Below, piece by piece: positions 7,876-17,398 of a stretch of 64,000 nt of DNA. The stretch spans positions 1 to 64,000 of the forward strand of contig JAIMBI010000005.1 in the NCBI GenBank assembly GCA_023565505.1. The letters are read 5' to 3'. The notes below the pieces were generated by a model. The model ran no database searches and was not told the origin of the DNA. It saw only the letters and a program-made list of their open reading frames with translations. The position numbers and the translations under genes are program-made. The stretch's first letter is position 1. Every line of letters starts with the position of its first letter. Source of the stretch: Actinomycetes bacterium (lineage in GTDB: Bacteria; Bacillota; Sulfobacillia; Sulfobacillales; JAIMBI01).

Positions 7876-8568
7876 ATGGCGCAGTCCATGGGTGACGTAC
7901 TGCCGGCCGTGGTGGGCGGCTATTTCCCGGCAGCCGTGGCCTTCGGGGCCCTGGCGCGGCTGCTGCACCTGCCCTGGATCCTGGCCGTGCTGCTGTCGGC
8001 GGTGGTGTACTCCGGCGCGCTGCAGTCGGCCGTGCTGGGGCTGTGGGCGGTGGGGGCGGACGTGCCCACCATGGTCGGGGTGGGCGTGCTGGTCAACCTC
8101 CGGCACGTCTTCTACGGTCCCCACCTCGAACGCCTGCATCCGGAGTGGAGTGACCGCGCCCGCTGGGCCATCGCTCCGCTGCTGACCGACGAGGTGTACG
8201 CTGCGGCCGTGGCGCATCCGGAGTGGCCCGCCCGCCGCCTCTTCGCGCTGGCGGCGGCGGCCTGGGCCACGTGGCAGGCGGGGACCTGGGTGGGCCTCGG
8301 CCTCGGTGCCCTGGTGCCGGCCGGCTGGACGGCTGTGCTGGCGTTGGCCTTGCCGGCTCTCTTCCTCACGCTGGTGCTGCCCCGGCTGCGGGACGGCGCG
8401 ACCGCCGCGGGAGTGGCCGCGGCCGCCCTCCTGGCCGCGGTGGTCCGCTGGCGGGGGGCGCCGCCCAGCCTGCTGGTGGTGCCCATCCTGGCGGGGACGA
8501 GCCTGAGCTTCTGGCTCGCCGAACGGCGCCGCCGGCCCGCGCCGGGCCTCGGGGAGGGGCGGGGATGA
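7876..8568 (+). CDS. azlC: AzlC-family branched-chain amino acid exporter, large subunit
   Basis: Large membrane subunit of the AzlCD two-component exporter (LIV-E family) for branched-chain amino acids and analogues. The 230-residue protein has the family start with GDVLPAVVGGYFPAAVAFGALAR. The mid region VLVNLRHVFYG (the conserved N-LRH-Y-G motif) follows, then LTDEVYA and several hydrophobic helices. ATG 7876 follows GGGAGGG. Its last codon overlaps azlD (ATGA), so the two are translationally coupled. It diverges from ispH across a 77-base gap. Confidence 0.9.
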   Translation: MAQSMGDVLPAVVGGYFPAAVAFGALARLLHLPWILAVLLSAVVYSGALQSAVLGLWAVGADVPTMVGVGVLVNLRHVFYGPHLERLHPEWSDRARWAIAPLLTDEVYAAAVAHPEWPARRLFALAAAAWATWQAGTWVGLGLGALVPAGWTAVLALALPALFLTLVLPRLRDGATAAGVAAAALLAAVVRWRGAPPSLLVVPILAGTSLSFWLAERRRRPAPGLGEGRG

Positions 8569-8870
8569 CGGCGTCGGCGTGGGTCCTGGTCGCGGCGCTC
8601 ATGCTCGCCAGCGCGCTCGAGCGGCTCGGCCCGTGGCTGTGGGCGCGGCGGCGCCCGCCGTCGGAGCGGGCGGCGCGCTGGCTTGAGCATCTGGCGCCCG
8701 CCGCCTTCGCCGCGCTGGTGGTGGCCGACCTGCCGCGGTCCGGGTCGCCCGCGGTGGTCGCCGCCCTGGCCGCGGCGGCCGTGGTCGGCTGGACCACCCG
8801 TCACCTCGGCTGGGCGGTGGTCGCGGCGGTCGCGGCGGCGGCGCTGGGGCGGAGTCTGGCCGGTTGGTAG
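8565..8870 (+). CDS. azlD: AzlD-family branched-chain amino acid exporter, small subunit
   Basis: A 101-residue small integral membrane partner of AzlC. It has four hydrophobic stretches and the conserved LEHLAPAAFAALVVADL segment of the AzlD family. Its ATG overlaps the azlC stop as ATGA. No separate promoter is visible, so it depends on azlC transcription. Confidence 0.88.
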   Translation: MTASAWVLVAALMLASALERLGPWLWARRRPPSERAARWLEHLAPAAFAALVVADLPRSGSPAVVAALAAAAVVGWTTRHLGWAVVAAVAAAALGRSLAGW

Positions 8871-8883
8871 CGGAGGCGACCGG

Positions 8884-9570
8884 TCAGAGATAAGCGGGAA
8901 TCTGTCCGTAGACGCCCGTCAGAAGCGACAGGCCGAGGGCGACCAGCATCACCCCGGCGGCCCGACCCACCCAGGGGAGCCACGGACCCAGCCGCCGCGT
9001 GACGCCGACGGACCGGTCGAGGAGCGCGGCCAGGACCAGGAACGGCGTGGCCACGCCGAGGGCGTAGACGAGCAGGAGCGTGCCGCCCTGAGCCAGCGTG
9101 CGGGCCTGCGCGGCGAGGATGAGGATGCTCCCGGCGATGGGCCCGATGCAGGGCGTCCAGCCCGCGGCGAACACCAGGCCCAGCGAGAACGCACCCACCA
9201 GGGTGCCCCGTCGGCCCCGCGGGGCGAGGCGGGCCGTGCGGTTCAGCAGATCCAGGCGGATGACGCCCGCCAGGTCGAGTCCGAACACCATCATGACGAG
9301 GCCGCCCAGCTCCGCGATGAGCCGCTGGTGGGCGCGGACGAACTGGCCCAGGCCGGTGGCCGCGAGGCCCGAGGCCACCAGTACCAGGGTGAACCCGGCG
9401 ACGAACCCCAGCGCGTGGCGCAGCACGCGTCCCCGGAGCGCCGCCGCGTTGTCCCGCGACACGACGGTCCCGGCGAGCGCCGAGAAGTAGGACGGGACCA
9501 AGGGGACGATGCAGGGGGACAGGAAGGAAGCCAGCCCCGCGAGGTACGCGACCACCACCGACAGATGCAC
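8884..9570 (-). CDS. ccdA: CcdA-family thiol-disulfide transmembrane protein
   Basis: Six-helix membrane protein that passes reducing equivalents from cytoplasmic thioredoxin to extracytoplasmic thiol proteins, for example in cytochrome c maturation. The two membrane-embedded redox cysteines are in their expected contexts: SPCIVPLVPSY (Cys20, helix 1) and GWTPCIGPI (Cys141, helix 4). The length of 228 residues is typical. GTG 9570 lies eight bases after GGAGG, giving MHLSVVVAYLAG. It converges with azlD (13-base gap) and diverges from ftsE. No thioredoxin-like or cytochrome maturation partner adjoins it. Confidence 0.9.
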   Translation of the reverse strand: MHLSVVVAYLAGLASFLSPCIVPLVPSYFSALAGTVVSRDNAAALRGRVLRHALGFVAGFTLVLVASGLAATGLGQFVRAHQRLIAELGGLVMMVFGLDLAGVIRLDLLNRTARLAPRGRRGTLVGAFSLGLVFAAGWTPCIGPIAGSILILAAQARTLAQGGTLLLVYALGVATPFLVLAALLDRSVGVTRRLGPWLPWVGRAAGVMLVALGLSLLTGVYGQIPAYL

Positions 9571-9733
9571 CGGCACCACCTCCCTCCGCCGTCCACCATA
9601 CCACACGGCCGGCCGGGGCCCCGCCGCGGTCCGCGGCCGGTCCGACGGCGGTTCGACGCCGACGGTGCCCCCGGAAGGATGGTCGACACCGTTGTCGAAT
9701 GATCGCGGAGCGGCGGCGAAGGAGAGGCGCGCG

Positions 9734-10420
9734 ATGATTCGGCTCGAACACGTGTCGAAGCGGTATCCCAACGGCCACGTGGCCCTCCACGACGTCTCGC
9801 TCACCATCCACCGGAGTGAGTTCGTGTTCCTGGTGGGACCGAGCGGGGCGGGGAAGTCCACGCTCATCCGGCTTCTCTACGGGGAGGAGCGCCCCACCAC
9901 GGGGGACGTGTTCGTGGACCAGTTCCGCGTGAACCGGCTGCGCCGGGGGCAGGTGGCGCGGCTCCGGCGGCAACTCGGCGTCGTCTTTCAGGACGTCAAG
10001 CTCCTGTCCAACCGGACGGTGTACCAGAACGTGGCGTTCGCCATGGAGGTCGTGGAGGCCTCGCGGCGGGAGATTGAGAAGCGGGTGCCCCAGCTGCTCC
10101 GCCTGGTCGGGCTGCAGGACCGCCAGCACCATTATCCGCACCAGCTCTCCGGTGGCGAGCAGCAGCGGGTGGGCATCGCCCGGGCGCTGGTGAACAATCC
10201 GCACTACCTCATCGCCGACGAACCCACGGGCAACCTGGACCCGGACACGGCCCGGGGCATCGTGCAGCTCTTGGTGGAGATAAACCGCCGGGGGGCGACC
10301 GTCGTCATGGCCACCCATGCGCGGGACATCGTCAACGCGCTCGGCCGCCGGGTGGTGGCCATCGACCAGGGGCGCATCGTGCGGGACGAGGAACGCGGCC
10401 TGTACAGCCATGAGGCTTAG
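9734..10420 (+). CDS. ftsE: Cell-division ABC transporter ATPase FtsE
   Basis: Cytoplasmic ATPase of the FtsEX complex, which uses ATP to activate extracytoplasmic peptidoglycan hydrolases during division. The 228-residue protein has Walker A GPSGAGKST (residues 35-43), Q-loop VFQDVKLLSNRTV, signature LSGGEQQRVGIARA, Walker B YLIADEPTGNLD and switch His in MATHA. These are characteristic of FtsE rather than generic LolD. Its 3' end overlaps ftsX by 11 bases. Confidence 0.94.
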   Translation: MIRLEHVSKRYPNGHVALHDVSLTIHRSEFVFLVGPSGAGKSTLIRLLYGEERPTTGDVFVDQFRVNRLRRGQVARLRRQLGVVFQDVKLLSNRTVYQNVAFAMEVVEASRREIEKRVPQLLRLVGLQDRQHHYPHQLSGGEQQRVGIARALVNNPHYLIADEPTGNLDPDTARGIVQLLVEINRRGATVVMATHARDIVNALGRRVVAIDQGRIVRDEERGLYSHEA

Positions 10421-11297
10421 GACCTGCGGCTACGTGGTCCGCGAGGCGGGACGCGGCCTGACCTACTCGGGCTGGATGAGCCTCGCCTCCGTGACCATCG
10501 TCGCGGTGGCGCTGTTCGTCTTCGCGGTGTTCGGCGTGCTCGGACTCAACATCAATCAGGCGGCCCAGACCCTGAACCGCCAGGCCGAAGTGCGCGTCTT
10601 CTTCGACCCCGGCCTTTCTCGGAGCGCCGAAGCCGGCATCCTGACGCAGGTGGACCACTGGCCGGGGGTGCGGTCGACCCGGTATTTCACCAAGGCCCAG
10701 GCCCTGGCCCAGCTCAGGCGGGAATTCCCCAACGACCAGGACCTCTGGCGGCTGCTGGAGCAGGGCAATCCCCTCTACGACGGCTTCGACCTCTACGCCA
10801 CCCGCGCCGACGTGCTGCCGGATGTGGCTAAGCGCCTCACGCACCTCGCCGGCATCCACCAGGTGGAGTACCAGGCGCTCGTGGTGCGCCGCCTCATGGT
10901 GGTGACGCAGGTGCTCCGCGATGTGGGTTACGGCATCGAGACGCTGTTGGGGGTCGCGACCTTGTTCATCATCGCCAACACCATCCGGCTCGGTCTCTTC
11001 GCCCGGCGGCGGGAGATCGCGGTCATGAAGCTCGTCGGAGCCACCGACTGGTTCATCCGGTGGCCGTTCCTCCTCGAGGGGATTCTCCTCGGACTCATCG
11101 GCGCCGGCTTGGCCGACGCGGCGGTCTGGTTCGGCTATCGCTGGGTGACGGAGGCGGCGGGGCGCACGTTGGCCTTCTGGCCGCTGGTCCCGGCCACGGT
11201 GGTGATCCGGACCACGGGGATGGCCACCGCCGTCGCCGGGGCGGCGATGGGCCTCCTGGGGAGCCTGTGGGCGGTGCATCGGTTCCTGCGCGTCTGA
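10410..11297 (+). CDS. ftsX: Cell-division ABC transporter permease FtsX
   Basis: Four-helix membrane partner of FtsE, 295 residues. One helix near residues 25-45 precedes a large extracytoplasmic domain (QAEVRVFFDPG through the DVLPDVAKRL region). That domain contacts a hydrolase or its adaptor. Three helices then follow in the FtsX/MacB-type C-terminal domain (ATLFIIANTIRLGLFARRREIAVMKLVGAT). A carboxyl-terminal protease gene follows after 49 bases, an arrangement common in Bacillota. Confidence 0.93.
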   Translation: MRLRTCGYVVREAGRGLTYSGWMSLASVTIVAVALFVFAVFGVLGLNINQAAQTLNRQAEVRVFFDPGLSRSAEAGILTQVDHWPGVRSTRYFTKAQALAQLRREFPNDQDLWRLLEQGNPLYDGFDLYATRADVLPDVAKRLTHLAGIHQVEYQALVVRRLMVVTQVLRDVGYGIETLLGVATLFIIANTIRLGLFARRREIAVMKLVGATDWFIRWPFLLEGILLGLIGAGLADAAVWFGYRWVTEAAGRTLAFWPLVPATVVIRTTGMATAVAGAAMGLLGSLWAVHRFLRV

Positions 11298-11318
11298 GCG
11301 GGTCGGGCCCCCGTCCGG

Positions 11319-11324
11319 TATAAT
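11319..11324 (+). promoter_or_regulatory. Candidate -10 box (TATAAT) before the C-terminal protease
   Basis: Perfect TATAAT 23 bases before the ATG at 11347. The -35 position (17 bases upstream) has no good match. A transcript starting near 11331 would exclude the in-frame ATG at 11323, which supports the downstream start. Confidence 0.4.
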
Positions 11325-11346
11325 GGCGGGCACGGAGGGACAGCCG

Positions 11347-12537
11347 ATGCGCGAGCGGGTCGCCTGGATGGCCGCCGTCCTGGCGGCGGGACTGGCGGGG
11401 GCCGGGATAACCTGGGCGGTGATGCGCGGCCCCGCCGCCGAACCGCCGCTGCCGCCCGGACTGGCGGCGAGTCCCGCCTTCAGCCGGTTTCTCACCGTCT
11501 ATGGCGACATCCGCCACGAGGCCATCTGGCCCAACACCCCGACCAGTCTGCTGGACGGGGCCATCCAGGGGATGGTGGCCAGCCTCTCCGACCCGTTTAG
11601 TGTTTATCTCACCCCCAAGGCTGCCCAGGCCCTGAACCAGGAGCTGGACAGCACGCTCTCGGGCATCGGCGTGGCCCTCGACGAGACGGCCGCCGGCCAC
11701 TTCGTCATCCTGCAGGTGTTTCCGGGGACGCCGGCGGCGCACGCGGGCCTGAGGCCCGACGACCAGATTCTCGCGGTGGACGGCCGGACGGTCGCGGGCG
11801 AGACGGCCGACGCCGTGGCGGCCGCCATCCGGGGCCCGGCCGGGACCGCGGTCACGTTGACCGTGAGTCGCGGCGGGGTGGAGCGGACCGTCACCGTCCA
11901 CCGGGCCACCATCCAGGTGCCGACGGTGTTTCCCCGAATGCTCCCGGGGCACGTGGGTTACCTGGCCGTGACGGAGTTCGGCTACCGGACCGGGGGCGAA
12001 GTCCTGGCGGCCGTCCGGCAGCTCGACCAAGAGGGCGCCCGCGCCTACGTGGTGGATCTCCGCAACAACCCCGGCGGCTCCCTCGCGGAGTGTCTCCAGG
12101 CGGTCTCCGCCTTCGTGCCGCCGGGTCCGGTGGTGCGCCTGGAGTACAAGGAGGCCAGCCTGGACCGGACCTACGACTCGACGGGGCCGGGCACGACACG
12201 GCCGGTGGCCGTCCTGGTCAACCAGGACACCGCGTCGGCGGCGGAGATCTTTGCCGCGGCGGTGGCCCAGCGCCACGTAGGCATCCTCGTCGGGACCCGG
12301 ACCTACGGCAAGGGCATCGTGCAGCAGCTCATCCCCCTGTCGGGGGGTGCCTCCCTCAAGCTCACCGTGGCCAAGTACCTCACCCCGGACGGGAGCGACA
12401 TCGAGCATCGCGGTCTTGTCCCGAATCTGGTGGTGCCCGAGCCGAAGACGGCCGTGCCGGGCGTCGTGGGGCAGGACCCGCAGCTGGACCGGGCGCTGGC
12501 CTGGATCCAGGGACGGCTTGACCGGGCGGGCCACTGA
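11347..12537 (+). CDS. S41-family carboxyl-terminal processing protease
   Basis: Membrane-anchored serine protease of the CtpA/CtpB type that trims extracytoplasmic proteins. An N-terminal signal anchor (residues about 5-25) leads to a helical region. A PDZ domain with the GIGVALDE and PAAHAGLRPDDQILAVDG blocks follows, and then the S41 core. The catalytic Ser (TASAAE, residue 297) and Lys (YGKGIVQ, residue 322) are 25 residues apart, as in CtpA-type enzymes. The length of 396 residues is normal. ATG 11347 lies behind GGAGGGA. Position after ftsEX suggests a role in cell-wall hydrolase maturation, as B. subtilis CtpB-like genes are often so placed; its target is not shown. Confidence 0.9.
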   Translation: MRERVAWMAAVLAAGLAGAGITWAVMRGPAAEPPLPPGLAASPAFSRFLTVYGDIRHEAIWPNTPTSLLDGAIQGMVASLSDPFSVYLTPKAAQALNQELDSTLSGIGVALDETAAGHFVILQVFPGTPAAHAGLRPDDQILAVDGRTVAGETADAVAAAIRGPAGTAVTLTVSRGGVERTVTVHRATIQVPTVFPRMLPGHVGYLAVTEFGYRTGGEVLAAVRQLDQEGARAYVVDLRNNPGGSLAECLQAVSAFVPPGPVVRLEYKEASLDRTYDSTGPGTTRPVAVLVNQDTASAAEIFAAAVAQRHVGILVGTRTYGKGIVQQLIPLSGGASLKLTVAKYLTPDGSDIEHRGLVPNLVVPEPKTAVPGVVGQDPQLDRALAWIQGRLDRAGH

Positions 12538-13086
12538 ACCCCGGCGCGGTGGGAGGTGGCGCCGACGGGGCGCCGGTAAGGATGGGGAACCCGGGCGTCC
12601 CGCGCGGGGCCGCACGGTGGGCTTAGGGCCGGTGTGACGGCTGCCAGGAGGGGGTCGGACCGGCCGATCTGCGTCTTGAGCGGGGTGCGGCATCCGCGCC
12701 GCGGCCCGGGGCGGGCCTTCGGGACGGGACGGGGGGTGCGGACCGCCCAGAGGTTGGGGACGGCGGGGCACGGAGTCCGGGTGGTCCTGGTGGGGTCCCC
12801 CGTGGCCGTTTCAGGCAGCCCCCGGGGGCTCCGTCCGCCTCAGGCTGTCGCCCCGTCACCGGGCGCACGCCGAACCGGGCGGGATCCCGTTCCGGCTCGA
12901 TACGGCCGTCTGCCTCGGCGGGCGACGGCGGCGAGCGGGCCGCGGGCGTTTCGGGCCAGAAGGCGGCGGGTTCGAGGCCGGAGACGGTCCGGCCGACGGG
13001 GTGGCCCGGTCATGTCCAGTTGCCTGGCGAACAATCGGGACGCGGTACAAATGGAATCTTCCTACTTGACATATACGAGGCTCTAT
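12538..13086. other. Intergenic stretch without a recognisable gene
   Basis: About 550 bases between the protease gene and the convergent ribBA. It opens with a hairpin at 12558-12574 (GGCGCC, loop GACGG, GGCGCC) that could terminate the protease transcript. Most is very GC-rich, but from about 13030 it turns AT-richer (TACTTGACATATACG), marking the left edge of the lower-GC sigma-54 block. No protein frame in it resembles a known family. Confidence 0.5.
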
Positions 13087-14310
13087 CTAATCGAGCCAAT
13101 GACCCAGTTTGTCGCGTTTGGTGGCCAAGTATGAAGCGTTGTCCGGCCGGGCTGCAGTCCGAATGGGGATGCGTTCCACAATGGCTAATCCATACCCCTC
13201 CAGCGCGTAGTACTTCTTGGGGTTGTTGGTTAGCAGTCGGATGTCTCGAAGGCCGAGATCGGCGAGGATCTGGGCACCGACGCCGTAGTCGCGCATGTCC
13301 GGCGGGAATCCCAGAACCTCATTGGCGGTGACCGTATCGTAGCCTTCGTCTTGGAGCGCGTAAGCGCGGATCTTGTTGGCGAGACCGATCCCACGCCCTT
13401 CTTGGCGCATATAGAGGAGCACGCCGCGCCCCTCCTCGGCGATGAGTGCGAGGGCTTGGCGCAGTTGGTCCCCGCAATCGCAACGCCATGACCCGAAAAC
13501 ATCGCCGGTCAGGCATTCCGAGTGCACCCGCACGAGCACCGGCTGGCCGTCGTCGACGGAACCCAGGATGAGGGCGAGGTGCGTGAGACCGGTCAACGGC
13601 TCGTGATAAGCGCGGGCCACAAACTCGCCGTAGGTTGTCGGTAGGCGACTTTCCGCGCCTCGCTCGAACAGGCGCTCGCGCCGAAGGCGGTACCGGACGA
13701 GATCGGCGATACGCAAGACAGGCAGGCCGTGGGCGGTGGCGAAGTGCGTCAGCTCCGGTTCACGCATCATGGTCCCGTCGTCGCGGAGGATCTCGCAGAT
13801 GACGCCGGCCGGCTCCAGACCGGCCAGCCGGCAGAGGTCGACCGCCGCCTCGGTGTGTCCCGGTCGGCGAAGGACGCCGCCCGGCTTGGCTTGGAGGGGG
13901 AAGACGTGTCCGGGGCGGACCAAGTCATCGGGGGCGGTGGCCGGGTCCATGAGCACCTGGATGGTCCGAGCCCGATCCGCCGCCGAAATCCCCGTGCTGA
14001 CCCCGTTCCGGGCGTCGACCGAGACCGTGAACGCCGTGCCCATAGAATCCTGAGGTCTCTCGACCATCTGCGGCAGGTCCAGTGCTTTGAGCCGTTCGGC
14101 CGTCATGGGGACACAAATCAGTCCTCGGGCGTAGCGGGCCATGAAATTAACGGCGGCCGGCGTCACGAACTGGGCGGCCATCACGAGGTCGCCTTCGTTC
14201 TCCCGATCCGCATCATCGATGACGACAACCATGCCTCCCGAGCGCAACTGTGCTACGGCCGCACGCACGGCCGCCTCAGAGGCGGAAACAGAGTCGTTCG
14301 ATCTTTTCAC
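13087..14310 (-). CDS. ribBA: Bifunctional 3,4-dihydroxy-2-butanone-4-phosphate synthase / GTP cyclohydrolase II
   Basis: Makes both riboflavin precursors, from ribulose 5-phosphate and from GTP. Residues 1-200 form RibB, with [11 protein letters not shown] (metal and substrate acids), RPGHVFPL and GHTEAAVDL. Residues 205-407 form RibA, with the zinc site in [16 protein letters not shown], the [12 protein letters not shown] motif and NNPKK. The length of 407 residues is standard. GTG 14310 lies about eight bases behind GGGAGG. It stands alone, with no ribD/E/H nearby and no FMN riboswitch. It is last in a run of co-oriented genes that includes an FMN-using monooxygenase, which suggests dedicated flavin supply. 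Confidence 0.94.
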   Translation of the reverse strand: MKRSNDSVSASEAAVRAAVAQLRSGGMVVVIDDADRENEGDLVMAAQFVTPAAVNFMARYARGLICVPMTAERLKALDLPQMVERPQDSMGTAFTVSVDARNGVSTGISAADRARTIQVLMDPATAPDDLVRPGHVFPLQAKPGGVLRRPGHTEAAVDLCRLAGLEPAGVICEILRDDGTMMREPELTHFATAHGLPVLRIADLVRYRLRRERLFERGAESRLPTTYGEFVARAYHEPLTGLTHLALILGSVDDGQPVLVRVHSECLTGDVFGSWRCDCGDQLRQALALIAEEGRGVLLYMRQEGRGIGLANKIRAYALQDEGYDTVTANEVLGFPPDMRDYGVGAQILADLGLRDIRLLTNNPKKYYALEGYGLAIVERIPIRTAARPDNASYLATKRDKLGHWLD

Positions 14311-14467
14311 CGCGGTTGCCTCCCTGTCGGAGCGTCGGCTTGACCCGGGGGCAGGAGCAGGAATGAACTTCGAGGAGAGCGGGACGCCGACGCCGTCGGG
14401 CGGCCTGACAGCGTCGTGGCTGGACCCTGCCGGCCGATTCCGCGAGCGCATGGCTCGGGAACTCACC

Positions 14468-16087
14468 CTACCATTCATGGGCGAGCGATCGTAGCTCCTC
14501 CCGGAGTCGCCGCTTGTTGAACTTGCCCGCACCGGTCCGGGGGATTTCGTGCATGAAAAGGAAGCGATCAGGCAGCCACCATTTCGGGAATTTGTTGGCC
14601 AACCATGCCCGTAGTTCGGCCGCGGCAGACTCTTCGTCCCTCGATGTCCCACGGAGCACGACGCAGGCTACCGGTCGTTCCAGCCACTTTTCGTGGGGAA
14701 CGGCGACGACGCAGGCTTCGGCGACGTCCGGATGCGCCATCAGCTCGTTTTCCAAGTCCACCGAGGAGATCCATTCGCCTCCGCTCTTGATGAGATCCTT
14801 CTTGCGGTCCACCAGTCTGAGAATCCCGTCGCCGTCGATCGTCGCGATGTCGCCGCTGTGCCACCATCCGTCGCCGAAAGACTCGCGGGAACGGAGATCG
14901 CGGTAGTACTCCCGAGCCACCCATGGGCCCCGCACCCATACCTCGCCCATGGTGCGGTCGTCCCACGGTACGTCCTGCCCATTGTCGTCCACAACCCGGA
15001 GTTCCAACCCGGGCACCACACGTCCCTGCCGCACATGCACCGCGATGCGTCCCTCGACCCCCTCGGTCAGGCGGTGGCGCGGCACATGGGCGCACGTTGC
15101 GATGGGCGAGGTCTCGGTCGCGCCCCAAGCGGTGAAAATCGGCACACCATAGCGGAGCCAGTACTGTTCCATGACCGCTTGGGGAGTGGCTTGCCCCCCG
15201 AGCATCAAGTAGCGGAGCGACGATATGTCATAGGGATGCTCTGCCAGCACTTTCAACATGTCGATGCCGACTGTCACAGCTGCCGCCGCCAGTGTGACGC
15301 GTTCCGACTCGATAAGGCGCAAGAGGTCTTCCGGGCGGGGTCGGACTCCGGGGAGCACCAATTTGGATCCCATGGTGACACCCGCAAACGGCAAGCCCCA
15401 CGAGTTGACATGAAACATGGGTACGACCGGTAGGATGGTGTCGTATTCGGATACCGCGAGAACGTCGGCCAGCCCCAACGTCAGCGTATGGAGGTAGAGA
15501 CTGCGCTGCGTGTAGACGACGCCTTTGGGCCGGCCGGTTGTAGCCGATGTGTAGCACATCCCAGCGGGTGCGTTCTCATCCACGGTCGGGAACGCATAGT
15601 CGCTGCGGCTGCCTTCTAGGAGTTGCTCATAGGCAAATACCGGGCGCAAGCGTGTCGAGGGTAGGACCGAGTCCAGCACCACGTAGGCGCGCACACTTCG
15701 CAGCCGGGGTGCGAGGCGTTCAACGACCGGCAGGAGGTCGAGGTCGACGAACACCACGGCGTCTTCCGCATGATTCACGATATAGACGAGGTCTTCGTCG
15801 CCAAGGCGCAGGTTTACCGTGTGCAACACAGCGCCATAACTGGGTACCGCAAAATATAGTTCCAGATGCCGGTAGTGATTCCACGCCAATGTGGCGACCC
15901 GCTCGCCCCGGCGTACCCCTAACGCTTCGAGCGCGTGACCGAGGCGTCGTACGCGTAGCCCGAAGTCCTTGTAGCGATACCGGAAAACGTTGTCGTCCTC
16001 CCGCGATACGATCTCGTTGTGCGGAAAGTATTGCACTGCCCGCTCGAACAGTGTTCTCAAGAGAAGCGGTGACGACATCGCGTTCAT
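14468..16087 (-). CDS. AMP-forming acyl-CoA synthetase (fatty-acid/aromatic-acid CoA ligase family)
   Basis: Activates a carboxylic acid with ATP and CoA by way of an acyl-AMP. The 539-residue protein has the ANL motifs: [17 protein letters not shown] (P-loop-like A3), AWGATETSP (A5), [12 protein letters not shown] (A7), [16 protein letters not shown] (A8, hinge) and [12 protein letters not shown] (A10 catalytic Lys). Its sequence resembles medium- to long-chain fatty acid-CoA ligases, but the acid is unknown. ATG 16087 is eight bases after GGAGGAG. It follows the alcohol dehydrogenase gene by 49 bases, which implies that the dehydrogenase product is processed further and activated here. Confidence 0.88.
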   Translation of the reverse strand: MNAMSSPLLLRTLFERAVQYFPHNEIVSREDDNVFRYRYKDFGLRVRRLGHALEALGVRRGERVATLAWNHYRHLELYFAVPSYGAVLHTVNLRLGDEDLVYIVNHAEDAVVFVDLDLLPVVERLAPRLRSVRAYVVLDSVLPSTRLRPVFAYEQLLEGSRSDYAFPTVDENAPAGMCYTSATTGRPKGVVYTQRSLYLHTLTLGLADVLAVSEYDTILPVVPMFHVNSWGLPFAGVTMGSKLVLPGVRPRPEDLLRLIESERVTLAAAAVTVGIDMLKVLAEHPYDISSLRYLMLGGQATPQAVMEQYWLRYGVPIFTAWGATETSPIATCAHVPRHRLTEGVEGRIAVHVRQGRVVPGLELRVVDDNGQDVPWDDRTMGEVWVRGPWVAREYYRDLRSRESFGDGWWHSGDIATIDGDGILRLVDRKKDLIKSGGEWISSVDLENELMAHPDVAEACVVAVPHEKWLERPVACVVLRGTSRDEESAAAELRAWLANKFPKWWLPDRFLFMHEIPRTGAGKFNKRRLREELRSLAHEW

Positions 16088-16136
16088 GGCTGGCTCTCCT
16101 CCGAAATGCTTGATGTACCAAGCCGTCTTGCGCAGT

Positions 16137-17240
16137 TCACGGCATCCGCAGGGCAACCCGGGGCGCACCTCGACCGTCGGCCAACCGCAAGGCCTCGTTG
16201 ACACGCTCCAGAGGAAAGGTCGTGGCGGTCATTTCCGCGAACGGATACCGGGACCCATAACGGATGAGGAACTGGACTGCCTCGACCAGGGCAAAAAGTT
16301 CGTAGAGGGAGACCCCGATCACGGTCTTGTTCCCGAAGACGATCCTGGAAGGATCCAGCGGCACGGTCTGTCCGCGATTGATTGAACCAATCTCCAGGTA
16401 TTTCCCACCGACCCTCAGCATGCCCAACCCTTCGGGAATGGCTGCCGGATTGCCGGTGACGTCCACCACGAAGTCTGCACCGAGACCGCCAGTCGCCTCG
16501 CTGACCAGACGCCGCCGCTCGGTTGGGGTGGTCTCCCGGAGATTGACCACGATATCCGCGCCGAAAGCTCGGGCGAGTTCCAGCCGACTCGTCACCGCGT
16601 CGATCACGATGACCGGCGCCAACCCTCGCGCGTTGGCCAGCGCCGTGGCGTAGAGCCCGAGCCCGCCCGCTCCTTGCACGACCAGCGATTTGCCGCCGAC
16701 CAAACCGGCTCGGTGGAACCCGTAACAGATCTGAGCCAACGCGCAGTTGGCTCCGGCCACGACCGTCTCGGGGAGGTCCCGGGGTATTTTGATGATGGGA
16801 TGGGCCGGAGGCAGGTAGAAATAGTCAGCGAAACCGCCGACAAAGTACGGGAAACGGTCAGCGCCCGACAGCATCGCCATGCGGAGATGCCGACACCCAA
16901 TCGGAAAGCCGTTGGTGCAGGAGGGACAACGCCCGCAGAACGTGAAATACGGGAACACCACGCGATCTCCCGGCGCCAGGGGCTGGCCCAGAGAATCGGT
17001 CGCCACGCCGGATCCCAGGCGGAAGGCCTCGCCGGTCATTTCGTGACCGAGAACGGTGGGCAACTCGCCTCCCAGTTCTTTGAGCTGGAAGTCTCCACGC
17101 CATGCGTGGACATCGGACCCGCAGATGTTGCACTGCGTCAGGCGCACCAGAATGGCCCCGGGTTCCGGTTCCGGTACGGGGAACTCGCGTACCACCACAT
17201 CATGACCGGGTTGTTCGAGAACCGCTGCTCGACCGTACAT
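16137..17240 (-). CDS. Zinc-dependent alcohol dehydrogenase (MDR superfamily)
   Basis: Medium-chain NAD(P)-dependent dehydrogenase, 367 residues. The catalytic zinc site is seen in NICGSDVHAW and GHEMTGE. Four structural-zinc cysteines appear in FCGRCPSCTNGFPIGCRH. The Rossmann nucleotide fold is GAGGLGLYA, followed by an acidic VIVIDA strand end that suggests NAD preference. The substrate is not predictable. It is first in a tight pair with the acyl-CoA ligase (49-base gap) and lies 158 bases downstream of rpoN in the same orientation. The ATG at 17240 has a GGAGG about 13 bases upstream, slightly far. Confidence 0.88.
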   Translation of the reverse strand: MYGRAAVLEQPGHDVVVREFPVPEPEPGAILVRLTQCNICGSDVHAWRGDFQLKELGGELPTVLGHEMTGEAFRLGSGVATDSLGQPLAPGDRVVFPYFTFCGRCPSCTNGFPIGCRHLRMAMLSGADRFPYFVGGFADYFYLPPAHPIIKIPRDLPETVVAGANCALAQICYGFHRAGLVGGKSLVVQGAGGLGLYATALANARGLAPVIVIDAVTSRLELARAFGADIVVNLRETTPTERRRLVSEATGGLGADFVVDVTGNPAAIPEGLGMLRVGGKYLEIGSINRGQTVPLDPSRIVFGNKTVIGVSLYELFALVEAVQFLIRYGSRYPFAEMTATTFPLERVNEALRLADGRGAPRVALRMP

Positions 17241-17398
17241 GAAGTCGTCATGGCCTCCAATCGTACACGAGATCGAAGCTAAACAACCGTTCGGAGTTAT
17301 GTCTCAATGGTTGGCGTACTTTCCATCACGCTGGCGGCATGAGAACACCTAGCAGAAGCGACATCACGCCGACAGGCCCATAGGGAGCGGCAATGGTT

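Noticed and set aside
14311-14467. Possible FMN riboswitch upstream of ribBA
   Set aside because: None of the conserved RFN-element blocks is present in the 157-base gap.
17240-17398. A third sigma-54 promoter in front of the alcohol dehydrogenase gene
   Set aside because: No GG-N10-GC element close to the consensus was found on the minus strand in this gap.
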